Part shown: piece by piece, positions 11,901 to 24,431 of the stretch
Numbering within the stretch: position 1 is the stretch's first letter
Layout: each line of letters opens with the position of its first letter
Assembly (NCBI GenBank): GCA_022605955.1
Contig: JAKCOZ010000018.1
Coordinates: forward strand, 5,836,001 to 5,900,000
Reading direction: 5' to 3'
From: Rallus limicola
Lineage: Eukaryota > Chordata > Aves > Gruiformes > Rallidae
DNA length: 64,000 nt
The notes under the pieces: generated by a model
Seen by the model: only the letters and a program-made list of their open reading frames with translations
Told to the model about the DNA's origin: nothing
Database searches by the model: none
Program-made: the position numbers and the translations under genes

Positions 11901-14900
11901 ATTCAATTATTTTATGCCAATATTATAATGTAAAGATGTGTTAAAGACTTAGAATTGGCTGTAGAGGGTAGACTGCAGAGATAGCCTACTGATTTATTAT
12001 TTTTTTTCTTTGAACTATGAATATATGGATAAGTAGGAAGACAACATTAGACAAATATTGCAAGAAAAATGGCCAGTCTTGGACTAATGCGTATTGATGT
12101 GGGTGCACTTTAAGATGCAAAGGCCATGGCAAAGGCAAATTTGTTCTCGTTAGCTTTGTATTTACCAACTACAAGAAAAACAACAGTGCATTGTCATACC
12201 ATTAGAACAGAAAATCCATGATAGAAGCATGACAAGCAGTTCAAACATTTCATAAAGATTGCATTGTCAGGTGTATCTGGCACAAGGCCAAGTGTACTAT
12301 GAAGTTAAGCCACCACATTACTAATTCCCCTTTCTTTTTCATATATGTTTGCATGGAACCACTCTTGCCTTGAGATTAATTTTGTTATTTCTCATTAGGC
12401 CAAGACATCTACAGCAACACCAGTGTGTTGTTTAAAATTTAATGTTGGTGATTGCTATCTAAATGGCTTTTCCTCATTTAAATACTTTTGAACCAATTTA
12501 TATGCCAGCAGTGGTAAAGATGATACTTGAGATTGGAAAAAAAATCATTTAGCTTGTCTGTACTTAAAAATTTAGAGATAATAAAAAGGATGTCTGCTTG
12601 TAACCTGGAATCTTGGTACTTCTAAATTAAACAAGAAGTGGGCTTGGTCCCAACCCAGTGCAAAGCGTTTCCATTTTTGTTCAAGTAACTGCTGGCATTT
12701 GCAGTTGAATGTTCTTCTCTCATCTTACCCTGCACTTTCAAGTTGCTGGTGTTGAGAAGAATGACCCTCAGACCATTATTAATGATGAAACATTTACCAA
12801 CAGTAACATCTTTGTACCTTGATCAAATTCTAGCTCTGGTAATTTCATTCTTCTTGCCTCAGGTATCCATATAATTTCATGGATTGGTATTTCTCATGTT
12901 TCCTCTTGTTGCCTGTTGAAGAGTTGCTGTATTCTGCCTTAGCTGTAGAGTGTAGGGGATGAAATGTTCCTGACATTTCTCACAGCAATCTGAAAGGTTA
13001 TATGTACCTTTAGGGATTTTTAGAATTGATATTCTGTAAATGCCCCCAAAAACTATTATTCAGTGTTTAGGCTTCATGCAGAGTGGGGGTGGGAGAAATT
13101 CAGTCATATAACCAGTACACCTTAGAAAGGCATAGAAGTTGCTTACCAATTGACACCGTAAAAAAACCAGTTACCTGCCTTTGGCTGTGGGACTAGAACC
13201 TGCCTGCTATTGTGTTTATGCAATACAGATTCTGCAGTTTTTTTCAGGAAGAAAATTGTCCAAGTATGAACCTGAGTATGCTCAGGCTTGGCCTTTTTGA
13301 CAGTCTGATGACAAAAATGATGCTCTCTAGGCCGAGGATATTTTATCCAGGATGGGAAATATCTGCAAAGTAGGGATTTTGGTTTTATCAAAATATGCTG
13401 TGATTAAAATGTATTAAAGGTGAGAGGTATTAAATTCAGAACTTCTTGCAGAGCCTTTAGAGACTGAACTTTATGGGTCCTTTTTGTCCACAAATATCTG
13501 GAACAAGCTTGAATTAATTCTTTTCCCTGACCACGTAAAGTTTTGTATGTAACTGTGGTTTGTTCGACTTAGTTGGACAAAAGGAGATTTTGTTGAAATA
13601 GGAAGAAAAATGAAGACTCATACCTTCATTCTAAATTTCAGTAATAAGTACTCAGTAGTTTCCTTTTTCAATCCAAATTCCATGCAAGGAGCAGCAAATA
13701 CAAACTCTCAAATTCTGGCTTCTCTATTTGTTATGACAAGAAGTTATCATGTGCTTAAGATAGCAATGAAACCCTCATCTCAGTAAAAGAGGATCAGGGT
13801 TCCTAGCTGAACAGCTTACAGATTCACTTTAGATGAAATAAGTTAATGTTAGCCGAATGTGAGAAAATATTTGTTGTTCCTTTATTGTTACTGTTCCACA
13901 TCTTACTAGAGGAGTTCTCTATTCTTTCCTGCTAGGGTCTGATTTCCTTTTCACTCTTCACCTTTCAAATGCAAGCTTGTGCAAGTCACTTTGCAATTGA
14001 TTTGCAAGGTTCAGCAGAGTAAGAAGTCAGTCTTTGGGTGTTTTTTTTGTTCATTTAGAATGCTGCAGGCCAACCCTGATCTAGAAATGGCAAGTTAGCT
14101 TGCCTCTGTCCTTACTGTAAAACTTGAGAGTACAGTTTCATTGGCCTTGGTAGTCACCATTTCAAGAATACAAAGTCAGTTACCATTTTCTTCAAATGGA
14201 TACTAGATATACTGGACTGTTAGTCAGGTGTGGAAGAACTTCTCTGTTTTACTTGGTGAGTGAGCTGAAAAAAAAGTTTAACTTTTTTTTTAAGTAGACT
14301 TTCTCCTTTAATTTTCTCCTTCAATTACTTTGAGTTATCTTGCACTGGTACATCTTGTGTTCAGGAGTTTGAGGGACATAGGGGATTAAGTTTTGCCAGA
14401 TAGTAACATTGGTACAAATAATTTCCCTCGATTTCAAAGGAAAAAACATGCAAGGGTGGATCATCAGATGACAGTGGGAGTTGTAAATTCAACACCTCAG
14501 CTGTTTTCAGTTCCAGATCTACATATAGGAACACTTAATGAACTGAAGTAGAACCTCGAGCTTGTGTCTTTCAGCTCTGATGCTGACTCAAGGCGACTGT
14601 ATGGCTTTGCTTAATTTTAGCTTTCTACTCGACCCCACTCTCTTTCTCTACCTTGCCCCCCTCCCAGATATGTACTAAGTAGTGATTCTTTGTTGCATCC
14701 CCAAACAGGTAGTTGTGCACCAGTAATCAACCTCTGGGACTTCTGATATCTGATGGAACTCATGGATGTCAATATTGTACTGCTGTCTGCACTGTCCATA
14801 TAGGTGTCATTATATAGATGCCAGAAGTATGCAACAAGCAATGAAAGCTGTACCAAGCTGTGGCTTGATGTTTGAGAAGAGTAGCTGCTTTTCGTAGAAC

Positions 14901-15884
14901 TGCAATTGCCTACATGACCTAAAATCAGCAGCAGTTTTCTGAATGCTTTCTATAAACTTAACTTTGTCACCTGGTAGCTGTTTCTGGCTCTGTCTTGATG
15001 TGTCAGAATTACCATTATAGCAGGATGACTTCTCAGGGAGACAAACCAATCTGCTGTGCTACACTGTTAAATGGCCATGGTTAAAAGAAAACTGGACCTG
15101 GTTTCTTCCTTGCAACTTCACTTTCCTTTTTAGTTTCTAAAACAGAAATGCAGTGAACAGAGTACTACTAAGCCCCTTGGTGAGAATGCAGATGTCTTTA
15201 CACTGGAATATGTGTCAATCCACAGAGAATGTCTGATGTTGCCAAGTTTCTAATGATTCACAGAAAAAATTAAAGCTTGAGAATGTCTTTTCCCAAAGGA
15301 TTCCCCATTATATTCTGAATTAAAAATACATTAAATAGAAATGCTTGTGTGGTAGAAAGGAACTTTTTCAGTTCAAGGCTACAAGATTGTCATGGCATTT
15401 ATATTAATAGAACTTGGGAGGACAGGTAGGATCATTACAAGAAAATATATTGCAGCAAAGCAAATGTTCTCATGATATCATAGGCTTTGATCTCTGATAC
15501 TTGGGAGAAATTGTATGTGTAGCCAGGGTTACTCTGCAGTTCTAATCATGCAGCTCAGGTCTATTTGGCTTGGTGCCCAAAAGCATTCAGTATGATTAAA
15601 CCTGAAGTTATGAACAAAATTTTTGGTTGAATATCATTTTAGGGAGAAGTCTGTGCTTTTTTTGGGCCTTGTTATGACTTATACAGGCTGTCTAGGAAAT
15701 GTTGTTGTACATATCCCAGAAGTATGGCACTTCTCACTGAGTTCTACATATTAAATTTCCTTCTTTATGTAGTAAAAGCTGATGCATCTTGAAAACTGTT
15801 GGTTTTTCTGTAAGAAGGCAGAAGCAATGCAGTATTACTAAACCAAAGTAGTAGTATTATAGCATGTAGATTTTTCCCATTGCG
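8986..15884. other. Single-copy non-coding DNA
   Basis: Unique AT-rich sequence with no recognised exon or transposon. It contains a 17-base A run at 9383-9399 and two good donor-like sites without coding support (for example GTGAGT at 11585, preceded by an acceptor-like TTTAG at 11530; the 54 bp between them has stops in all frames). Reading frames are short, up to 86 codons, and unrecognised. Confidence 0.55.
9383..9399 (+). repeat. Poly(A) tract, 17 A
   Basis: An uninterrupted run of 17 A. No retrotransposon body or target duplication is visible upstream, so it is treated as a homopolymer rather than a retrocopy tail. Confidence 0.85.
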
Positions 15885-16290
15885 TGCACTGGTATGGCTC
15901 TGTCTTGAGCACTGTGTGCACATTTGGGCACCTTGATATAAAAATGGCATCAAACTATTAGAGTGTGTCCACAGGAGGGTGACCAAGAAGCTGAAAGGTC
16001 TTGAAGGCAACACTTGGGAGTGGCTGAAGTTACTAGGCTAGTTCAGCTTCGAGAAGAGAAGGCCAAGGGGTGTCCTGCTTGCAGTCTATAACTGCCTCAA
16101 GGGGAGCAGTAGAGAGGAAGATGCTGATCTCCAGTCTGGTGACCAGCAATAGGATATGGAAACGGAATGAAGCCCTTCATTGAGAAGGGCAGTCGGAGGA
16201 ACAGGGTCCCCAGGGTAGTGGACATGGGACAGTATTTCAGAGTTCAAGGAGCATTGAATCATATGATTTGGTTTTGGGTGGTTGAATGGA
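15885..16290 (+). mobile_element. CR1 LINE fragment, plus strand
   Basis: This is CR1 sequence from the end of ORF2 into the 3' UTR. Recognisable words in order are GTGTGCACATTTGGGCACC, AGAGTGTGTCCACAGGAGGG, TGACCAAGAAGCTG, TTCGAGAAGAGAAGGCC, TGTCCTGCTTGCAGTC, CCCCAGGGTAGTGG and GTTCAAGGAGCATT. The frame is broken by stops and indels, so no protein is encoded. It ends without the octamer tail, so both ends are truncated, and the 3' edge near 16290 is approximate. The 82-codon minus frame at 15765-16013 is antisense noise over this element. Confidence 0.82.
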
Positions 16291-19200
16291 AAGACAATTT
16301 AAAGAAGCAGTATAACAAAGAGCAGTGAGATCAATATGCATTACAAACCATTTAAGTGATACACCTGTCAATATAAGGATGCGTTCTCATGCCATAACTG
16401 CCTCGCTCTTCCATATTCGTTTTCAGGAGGGTCCTGTGCTTCAAGTTTTCTCTACAAGAGGTCATAGTCTCTGTTTAGACAGTTTTTCTCCTTCATTTTC
16501 TTAAACAGCTAGTGTTGTGGTGTTTTTTGAGAAAGCTACCCAAAAAGGGCTTGCTTTAGTCACTGTGTGACTGAGGATATTTGCTATCAAAAGCAATGCA
16601 ATAACTGGACCTTCTGACAGCCTCTCAAGTTATGACTGAAGGGTGTACATACTTAAGCAGTCCTCCCATCCACCTGCTGGTTAGCAATCTCCATTAATGT
16701 TTCTGATATGATAATTCCACAGAGGTTTTGGGCTGTTTGTTTTGAATTCTACTATTGTGACATTTATAGCTATTTTATAACTACCTTTTGAAAGCAAGCA
16801 TAGTGTTTGATGTCTCTCAAAGGTTAAACACCTTTTCAAGACTTTACCTGTTCAGACTTGACTTTAGACACAGACTTCTCTGAAGGACAGAGTAACTGTT
16901 ACTGCCCTGGTACTAATGCATTCCCTTTACACTGGGGCTTAGCGATGACACTCATCTAGCACATCCTTTTCCCAATTAGAAGGACAGGACGGCCTACTCA
17001 TTTGTCATCTTTTGCTAACTCTGGAGATTGATTGTGATACAAAGAGAACGTGTTATACCATTGGATATCATTTGTTCTGATTTGAATGTCAGTCTCTCTG
17101 GGCCTGCAGCTTATCCCACTGTGCTGGGGTTAATAAGGAGAAGACTCTGCTAGCTTAGTGTGCTTTCCCAAAACAATCATGTTCTGATTCGTGTTGTGAA
17201 GGACATAAAAAACAGAGGTTCATCAATAGGATTTCTTAATCTCTAGTATATAAATTTTTGCCTTACTTCCACACTGTAGGGCCAACGCATGTTTGTATCT
17301 CTTTATATTTTGATGCTGATATTCAGTATTGAGATGATGAGTTGTATACCATGCAAATGTAGCAACAGAATTAACATGACACATACTCCAGGTGTACAGA
17401 CTTTGCTTTGCTATTTCTGAATGTGTTTTTTCTCCTCAGCCCTTCCCCTGCCCTTACTTGAAAAAAATTCTACTTGGACTGTGGCCATGAAGGCATTGTC
17501 TACATTGACCTGCTATTTACAATATATTTCAAATTCCAGAATTTTGAATGGATTGTGGCATACCTGGTGTCTGACTAAAATACCTCCAAAAGATCTTGAC
17601 AGTTATATAGGTAGTCTTAAAATATGGTGGTTTACATGATCATCAGTATTAAGTCATTTAATAACAATGGAGATCTGTACTAAATACTTGGCTTCTTAGA
17701 GTATGACAAGTCATAGGCTATTCTTTATTCAAATCTCTGATGTGGCAGGTAACACTTGGTGATGATTTTACTGATGGGATATAGTATTTCTTTAGTCTCT
17801 CTCTGGATGGTCTTAAGAGGCAGGTGTGATATTCTTTGATAGAAATACTTTTACTGAATATTTATTCCCTGAAAACATGAGCTGAGCAGGAAGATCAATA
17901 CTCTTGAAGAAAAAAATGTGATGATCAGAAGTCTTGGATGTGAAAAGGAAGAGGCAGCTTGCTACCTGGGAGGAAGGCTGATATGATTTCTTGTTACAGC
18001 CTGTTTTCTGCAGCCTGAGATATAGGGAGCAGATGGTCATAGGAAAAAAAAGAAGTTAAGCAACATAATACTGAGGGAAAATTAAAGCAATTCACAAGGT
18101 GAGGTAGGTACAATCTTCTCTGGGGACTGCAAGGTTCATAAACCTGTGTCATGCACCCTTTGTGAACAAGGCAACAGAGGCTGTTCACAGATTCAATATT
18201 CATGGAAGTGCTTTTACTAGCTGCAGCCCTTGATCCCTACCCATCATTTCCAGCTGTGGAAATGTAGCTCATGAGAGAACAGCAAAGGCCCTTGATATTC
18301 TAGAAGAGAAGTAGAAATAGAGCAGTGTGGTGGGGGATAACAGGGGAAGGTTGGAGGAAGGGAAGTATTTTTTTTCCTCTTTACTAGCAAAAAAAAAAAA
18401 AAAAAAGAATTTGCAGCCTATACATTGTTACATAAGAAACTCACAGAAAATATTTGGCCACTACCTAGTGTGAAAGGAATACTGACTGAAGGCGGTGCTT
18501 TCATCGAGGTGTTAATTATTCTGTTGTCTGTGTCTCATTCTGAGCTTTTATCATTCCTGGATATTTTACAGAGAGGTTTTTTGATGAACAGTAAGAAGCA
18601 AAAGAATAATTTAAGTTGCTGTAATGGTTAAGCATTAACCACAGATTTTAATGGTTGAATAGACCTTGTTAGCTTTTGTTTATAGCATGAAATTTAAGTG
18701 CATGGGTAGCTGCTAACCAGAGACTGTGCTGGAAGGCTACAGTTGATGTACATATAAAATTTGGAGCTGTTCTGTTAGGTAGTCACAAATGATCTTGAGA
18801 ATATGTACCCTTTGGACTTAGACAGCATTATGTATTTATGAGTACAAGGATAATCTGGTCCCAGGTAATGTGTGGGCATAAGCAGAGGTATTTCAACCCA
18901 ACCTATTTGCAAACTCTTGATTACTTTGCTCTCTACAGAAAACATAATACTAATGTTTGCTTGTCCTCTCCTCATAAAATGACCTGCTTACCATTGAAAA
19001 CTCACAACATCTAGAATAATTGACTTCTTAAAGGCACAGGGATTGAGTCAGATCTTTCATTATCTTTTCTCTTGTAACTTGCTATGTGCCTTGGAGCATC
19101 ATGACACCTCTCAAAATAATAATAAAAGAAAGTAATATTTATTTAGTTTGAGAGATCAAACAAGGTATTGTGACTTGTGTTTTCTAGTTTATCAGTGCTC

Positions 19201-20061
19201 TGTGATGTCACTGGTTTGGCCCATCTGCTATTATATCTATGGGATGGCTATTTTGCCTCCCTTATTCATTTCATGATTTGTTCTTCTCTGACTCTGAAAG
19301 GACTTGTCTCATAATAATTTGTTCTGTGATCTGTTTGCAATGGCTAGCAGCAATCACTCAATAATTTTCATTTCACCTGATTTCTGCTTGGTTCATTTGA
19401 TTAGTGTTTGTATTCTGCTTCAGGCTGTTAAAGCAGGCTGGGGAGGGAAAGGAATAAGTTAGTTTCCCTTCAGTTGGAAATAAAGAACAACAATGGCTGA
19501 TAATGCAGAGCTCACTTTAGGTAACTCCTTGCAACCTGCTTTTCTGATGATTTATCTTGATATTGTCACTTCTCAGTCCATGGTTTTCTGCTATAAGAAA
19601 GGCTGCTATTCAGTTGATAAGACTTCTTTTCCTATTTCTTTCAAAGATAGATCTTCCCTTCATTTGTTTCTAGACCAAACATGGGCTTTAAGATGTGATC
19701 TTGAAAAGAACTCAGCATTACCATTTATTTCAGTTCAAGCTTTGTGTGTTCAGCAAGTCCTGTCTCATTCTTATTTTTGGTAGTGTTTGTAATTTGAATA
19801 GAAATGCTTAAAAGTGAGTAAGTTATTAGAATAAATGTGATGTAAGATGAGACTTGATGAGTCTTTGCTGAGCTTTTCAGAATGTTTACACTGACCTGCC
19901 TGCTAGTGGCTAGTATCCAGAAAAAAATTGCTGTTTGCTGAAAGCACTTGCATAACACTTGAAGTGGAATGTCTAAATCTATGGTCTGTCTATAGCACAC
20001 ATGGTCCCTTTGGAAGATGTTTTCATTTAGTTGCCAGGCTTCTGGATTTTTAATGAAGTAG
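16291..20061. other. Single-copy non-coding DNA
   Basis: No gene or transposon recognised. An 18-base A run lies at 18389-18406. Short frames of up to 96 codons (19493-19783 plus, 19725-20000 minus) overlap one another on opposite strands and resemble no known protein. Confidence 0.55.
18389..18406 (+). repeat. Poly(A) tract, 18 A
   Basis: An uninterrupted A run next to purine-rich sequence (GGGAAGGTTGGAGGAAGGGAA just upstream). No retrocopy body is recognised. Confidence 0.85.
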
Positions 20062-20580
20062 TGTCCAGGTTTAGGCTGGATAGAGTTAATTTTCTTACTT
20101 GTAGCTGGTATAGCGCTGTGTTTGGCATTTGGAATAAGAATAATGTTGTTAATGAACTGATGCTTTGGTTGTTGCTAAGCAATGTTTATCGAGTCAAGGA
20201 CTTTTTTCAGCTTTTAATCCTGCCTCACCAGTGAGCAGGCTGGTAGTGCACAAGAAGCTGCAAGGGACACAACAAAGACAGCTGGCACAAACTAGCCAAA
20301 GCGATATGGCATCATGCTCAGTATATAAACTTGGGTGAAGCTGGCTGGGGGTGTTATTGCTGCTCAAGGGTGGGCTGGGCATTGATCAATAGGTGGTGAG
20401 CAATTGGCTTGTGCATATTCCAATTATTATTATTTTATATTCCTTTGCTGTTCTGTTAAGCTGTCAACGTTCTAGTCCTACTTTTTTCATTCTTGTCCTG
20501 AAGCCACTGTGGGGTGGGAAGGAAGAAATGAGTCAGCAGCTGTGTGGTACATAGTTGCCAGCTGGGATTAAATCACAACA
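20062..20580 (+). mobile_element. Solo LTR of an ERVL-type endogenous retrovirus
   Basis: A 519-bp element starts TGTCCAGGTTT and ends AATCACAACA, the TG...CA ends expected of an LTR. It carries a TATA box TATATAAA at 20322-20329 and, near its 3' end, the word order GCAGCTGTGTGGT, TAGTTGCCAGCTGGG, TTAAATCACAACA shared with the LTR at 31580. Flanks are AGTAG (20057-20061) and GGTAG (20581-20585), a 5-bp target duplication with one mismatch; 5 bp is usual for ERVL. No gag, pol or env sequence adjoins it, so it is a solo LTR left by recombination. The short frames at 20031-20234 and 20194-20382 are incidental. Few CpGs remain, so it looks older than the 31580 copy. Confidence 0.88.
20322..20329 (+). 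promoter_or_regulatory. TATA box of the LTR promoter
   Basis: TATATAAA sits about 260 bp into the solo LTR, where the U3/R boundary of this family would be expected. In the sister LTR the aligned position reads GATAAAG. Whether it still drives transcription is unknown. Confidence 0.6.
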
Positions 20581-21662
20581 GGTAGCTTAGAATTTGTTTG
20601 TTGGTATATTGACCTTTCTTCATAAAGAGAAATACAGAAAATAGAGTTCTCCAGAAAGTCACTGTACCCTTGTAAGTCTAGAAACTGTAGCTGTTGGTTT
20701 GGTTTTGCTTCAAACTGAGTTTAAAATTTCTTGACACACTGATGCGTTACCAACATACGTGCTTACCTTCATATGGTTGGGTCCCATTGAATGTGGGTAG
20801 GTTGGTTTTGAAAATCTGACACTTGTGCTTTTTTTTGTAGAGGTTTTCAGTATCCCTGTAATGTTTCATGCTTTCAGCCATGACTTAATGTAGCCCTTTG
20901 TCTTAAGGAGTGCAATTGCTTCCTCCGAGGGCTTTCCCACCAGCTTGCTTGGTCCCTGAACTAGGAAAGTGTTCACCACGTAACTGCTCCTCAAATATGA
21001 TGTGTGTAGAATTGACTCTTCTCACTGCTGCGTTGTCTTACTGAGAGAAGTATAACAATAAAAAGATTCTTCCAAACTTAGGTCTACTTGAAGTAACCAG
21101 AACATATACGAAGTGCTTTTTCACTCTTCATAATATTATGTGAAGTTGGCATTCAAAGTGAGTGCTGGGCTACAGGCAGTCTTTTGTCTGTAAAGGCAGG
21201 CATGTTCATAGTTTTTGTAAGCACGTATTTAGTTTTCAATCCAAGAAAAAATTAGTAGTACTTTTTTTTTTTTTCCCTTTTGGAAATCAGTGTGGACCTA
21301 GTCAATTTTATGGTAGTCTTGTCTGTTATGTAAGAGACCTGGTGGATATGTTCTCAGCTTCTGCTTTATTACCAAAATATGAGCTGGGAAAGTAAAACTA
21401 TAAAAGAATTGGAAGGCAAGAGCATATCACAATCTCCTAGAGCTATAAGAAAATAAGAGCTGGGGCATGAATATGTAGAAGAATTTACTGAAAATATAAT
21501 AATTTTTACCATGTCCGTTTAATCTCTGTGCCACAGCATACAGCCCTTAACTTGTGAACTGTAGATTAATGTTCTGAGTCAAAGTACTGAGACGAAACAA
21601 AAAAGGCCTGAATTTATATGAAGAATACAACCTGTTTCATGCTTATTTTTCTTCAATTTTAG

Positions 21663-21753
21663 GTCGTTTGAGCAGTCATTCTGGTTTCTGAGGCCTGTAG
21701 GTGGCAATCTGGCGCTGTATTGGAGAAGCAATTCCTAACCCTTCCAACTACAG
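21663..21753 (+). other. Candidate internal exon (splice-bounded, no product recognised)
   Basis: The 91-bp segment is preceded by a good acceptor (TTTTTCTTCAATTTTAG, ending 21662) and followed by a good donor (CAG|GTAGGA, GT at 21754). Frame 2 stays open for 24 codons before a stop close to the 3' end; the other two frames stop early. If spliced it would therefore be non-coding, a terminal coding exon, or a poison exon. It also contains the CTCF-like word described separately. Chance splice-like pairs are common in 64 kb, so this is a candidate only. Confidence 0.22.
21694..21707 (+). promoter_or_regulatory. CTCF-like core motif
   Basis: CCTGTAGGTGGCAA agrees with the published vertebrate CTCF core (CC-A-S-Y-AG-R-K-GGC-R-S) at nearly all constrained positions; the departures are T at the third base and A at the last. 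CTCF is the vertebrate insulator and loop-anchor protein. Site occupancy cannot be inferred from sequence alone. Confidence 0.35.
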
Positions 21754-24368
21754 GTAGGAATGTGTGGGCTAGGGGGAAGGGACAAAGCACAGCAGCAGAT
21801 GAAACAAGATTGTTTAATCATTTTTTCCCTAGCTTTTAAGACTTGCTTTCCTCAGTATTTCCTCGCAATTTCATCATCCCCAGAACTTCGTGCAGCAGTT
21901 AGTGTGTAAGGGATAAAGACGGTAGCTGTGCAGCAGTTACAGCAACACTTGTTAGTGAGCCCAAGAAAGTAAAGCTGCAGCAGTGATGCTCTGTTGGTGC
22001 CTCGTCACTGAAATGCTCCATCTGGTAGCTTTTCAGGGCTTAACTGGAGTTACTAAAGGAGACTCAACTTTTTTCCATCGTGGATCATGGCCCTGATCTT
22101 CAAGGAGTTTGGCACAGTATAAACAACTTCCTGTAACAGGTCTGCCAAATACTTCAATGGATCCATAGGAAGACAGTTGAGGAAGAAGTGGGCCATCCTA
22201 GTTCTTGGGGTTTATGATTATTCATCTTCTAATCATCATCAGCAGGACCTAAAATAGTTAAGGTCTGGAGTTTAGAATATGCTTTAGTAATAATCTTTTG
22301 GAGGAAGACGATAAAAGGAAAACTTTTGGTGGCTGCTTTTTAAGAGAAGCAAGATTAAACTGGCATTTTAACACAAGTTATTTCCTGTCTATTCTACTTC
22401 CTAATAAAATAGGCTTTTCTGAACTACTGAAGGTGTATGAAATAATTTATTTCTGGATATTAAGGTTGAATCTAAAACTCTTGATAATTCTCCTGTTCCA
22501 ATCAGTTTCAGGGGAGATCCCTCAAAGCCCCCAGAATCTGTCATTTAAGTTCATGCTTTGCAGGATGCATATTTGTTTCAAACTGCAAAATGCAGCAGAA
22601 TACTCAGATACACTGATGAAAGTGGGGAGAGAAAACCTGTGACTAGAAACTGCTGACTGGTAACTCCAGTTAAGTACAGGAAGTGCAGTTTCTGTTGATA
22701 CAGGGTGATGAGTGAATTCAAAACTCAGATGAAGGAAAGCAGTCCCGTGTCAATGTAAACCTTTCAGCACAATATCATCAGCCCTGCTCTTTTATCAGTT
22801 TCACTTAAAGAATTTCAAAGCCTAGATGGCATAAGCATGTGACTGACTTGATTTTGAGATAAAATGGGGGTGTAATTCTGGAATTAGACCAGCAGCTCAT
22901 CTGATCACTTCCAATATTAATCTTCAGTTGAAGTAGGCAAAGCAAAAGGAGCCTGAGAGTGTGGAGCTGCAGTGTTTGAAAGCAGTTTTAGTTTTGTGTG
23001 GCTGTGGGTCCACTTCCCTGTCAAATGTTCTATCTTTGATGTGCATATGACCCCAGGGTAATCTGGCTTAATTGATCTAGATCAAGACTTTGCATTTTCT
23101 CACTAGTGACTTGTTTTTGAGCTGATCAGCTCCCTGAGCTGCTTATTGCCCAGTCACACAAATGTCAATTCTGTTGAGACAGGAAGGGGGGAGCACTTCT
23201 GTTAAATTGACTGTTACAGAAATGCACCCTACTCTCTCCTCTGCTGCATTAGAGTAACACCAATAATAACATCTGGTCACTGTTTTAAAAATAACCCCTT
23301 GAATGAGAGTATGAAGAGAATTGATGTAATAATGACTATCTGCAGTGTACTGAACTTTGAGTCAGAGAGGCTAGCTCACTAGAAAGGAGGAAGGAAAGCT
23401 GCATGATGCAGTATTATTGTTCAGAATTTCCCTCAGGCTGACATAATTCATTCCTGTTTGGGTTTGTTTTTTTTTCCCTGACTAGCCACAGATTCAGATC
23501 TAACCCTAGTGTAGCCTTTAGTGAAAGTTAGATGGCAGGTCTCCACATGAAGAGAAATGAGACACAGTTTTAAAGCTCCATGGGAGATGAAGGCAGGAGG
23601 CTTTTTTTACCCTAAGGCAGACAGAAGTGCTGCTGACTAAAAGCTTTTTTGGAAGCCATGCAGTGAATTATCCCAATGCACAGCTCAATTGAAGGGAAAA
23701 AGATCTAACAAGTCCAACTAGGTAATTTTTCATTAAAGTGTTAGTGAAGCTTGACATTCTTAATCTTGTTCTTCCCCAACAGAACTTCTGACATAAGCCT
23801 TCCTCTAGAATGCAGTTTATCAAGCAAGTCCAAATAAGCCTGTTAAGAGACTTGCTTTTCTAGATGACCAAATCTGCATGAATTTGTATGAATTTGGTTT
23901 TCCCCTCATAGGAAATAAGCAAAATAGAATATTGAGATGTCAAGTCAAACTTTACCTTGTGTCCTATGGCAATGCTTTTGTCCTATGTGAAGCAACTTAA
24001 AGCTGAAACAGTTTTTCCTTATAGCTCTTCTTAGCACAAAAATAAAACCACTATTTAGTAATGAAATCTTTCTGTACTTTTTAGAAAGTTATTTTGTAGA
24101 AGAATGCTTTCTCCAGAACATACTTGATTTTGTTAGTTCATTGGCTCTGAATGATGAAAACAGAATTTTGCTTTGTACCATAATAAGCACAGAAAAATGT
24201 ACTATTCAACGTGTGGAGTAGTACACTTCTTCTGTTCTGGGGCTGGAATGTCTTCCAAAATCTAAGTAGAACATAAATGGATATTGTTTAAAAAAATATC
24301 ATTACTGGGTAATATCTGCTGCCAGTTTTTTCAGAGATATTGTAAAGATTAGGACTTGTATGTCCTTT

Positions 24369-24431
24369 AAAAAAGCAAACAAAATCCCATTAAACAAACA
24401 AAACCAAACAGCAACCAAACCCACACAGCAA
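24369..24431. repeat. A/C-rich low-complexity tract
   Basis: CAAA/CCAAA-type simple sequence on the plus strand with almost no G or T. It produces an artefactual lysine/threonine/glutamine-rich frame at 24360-24641. Confidence 0.55.
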
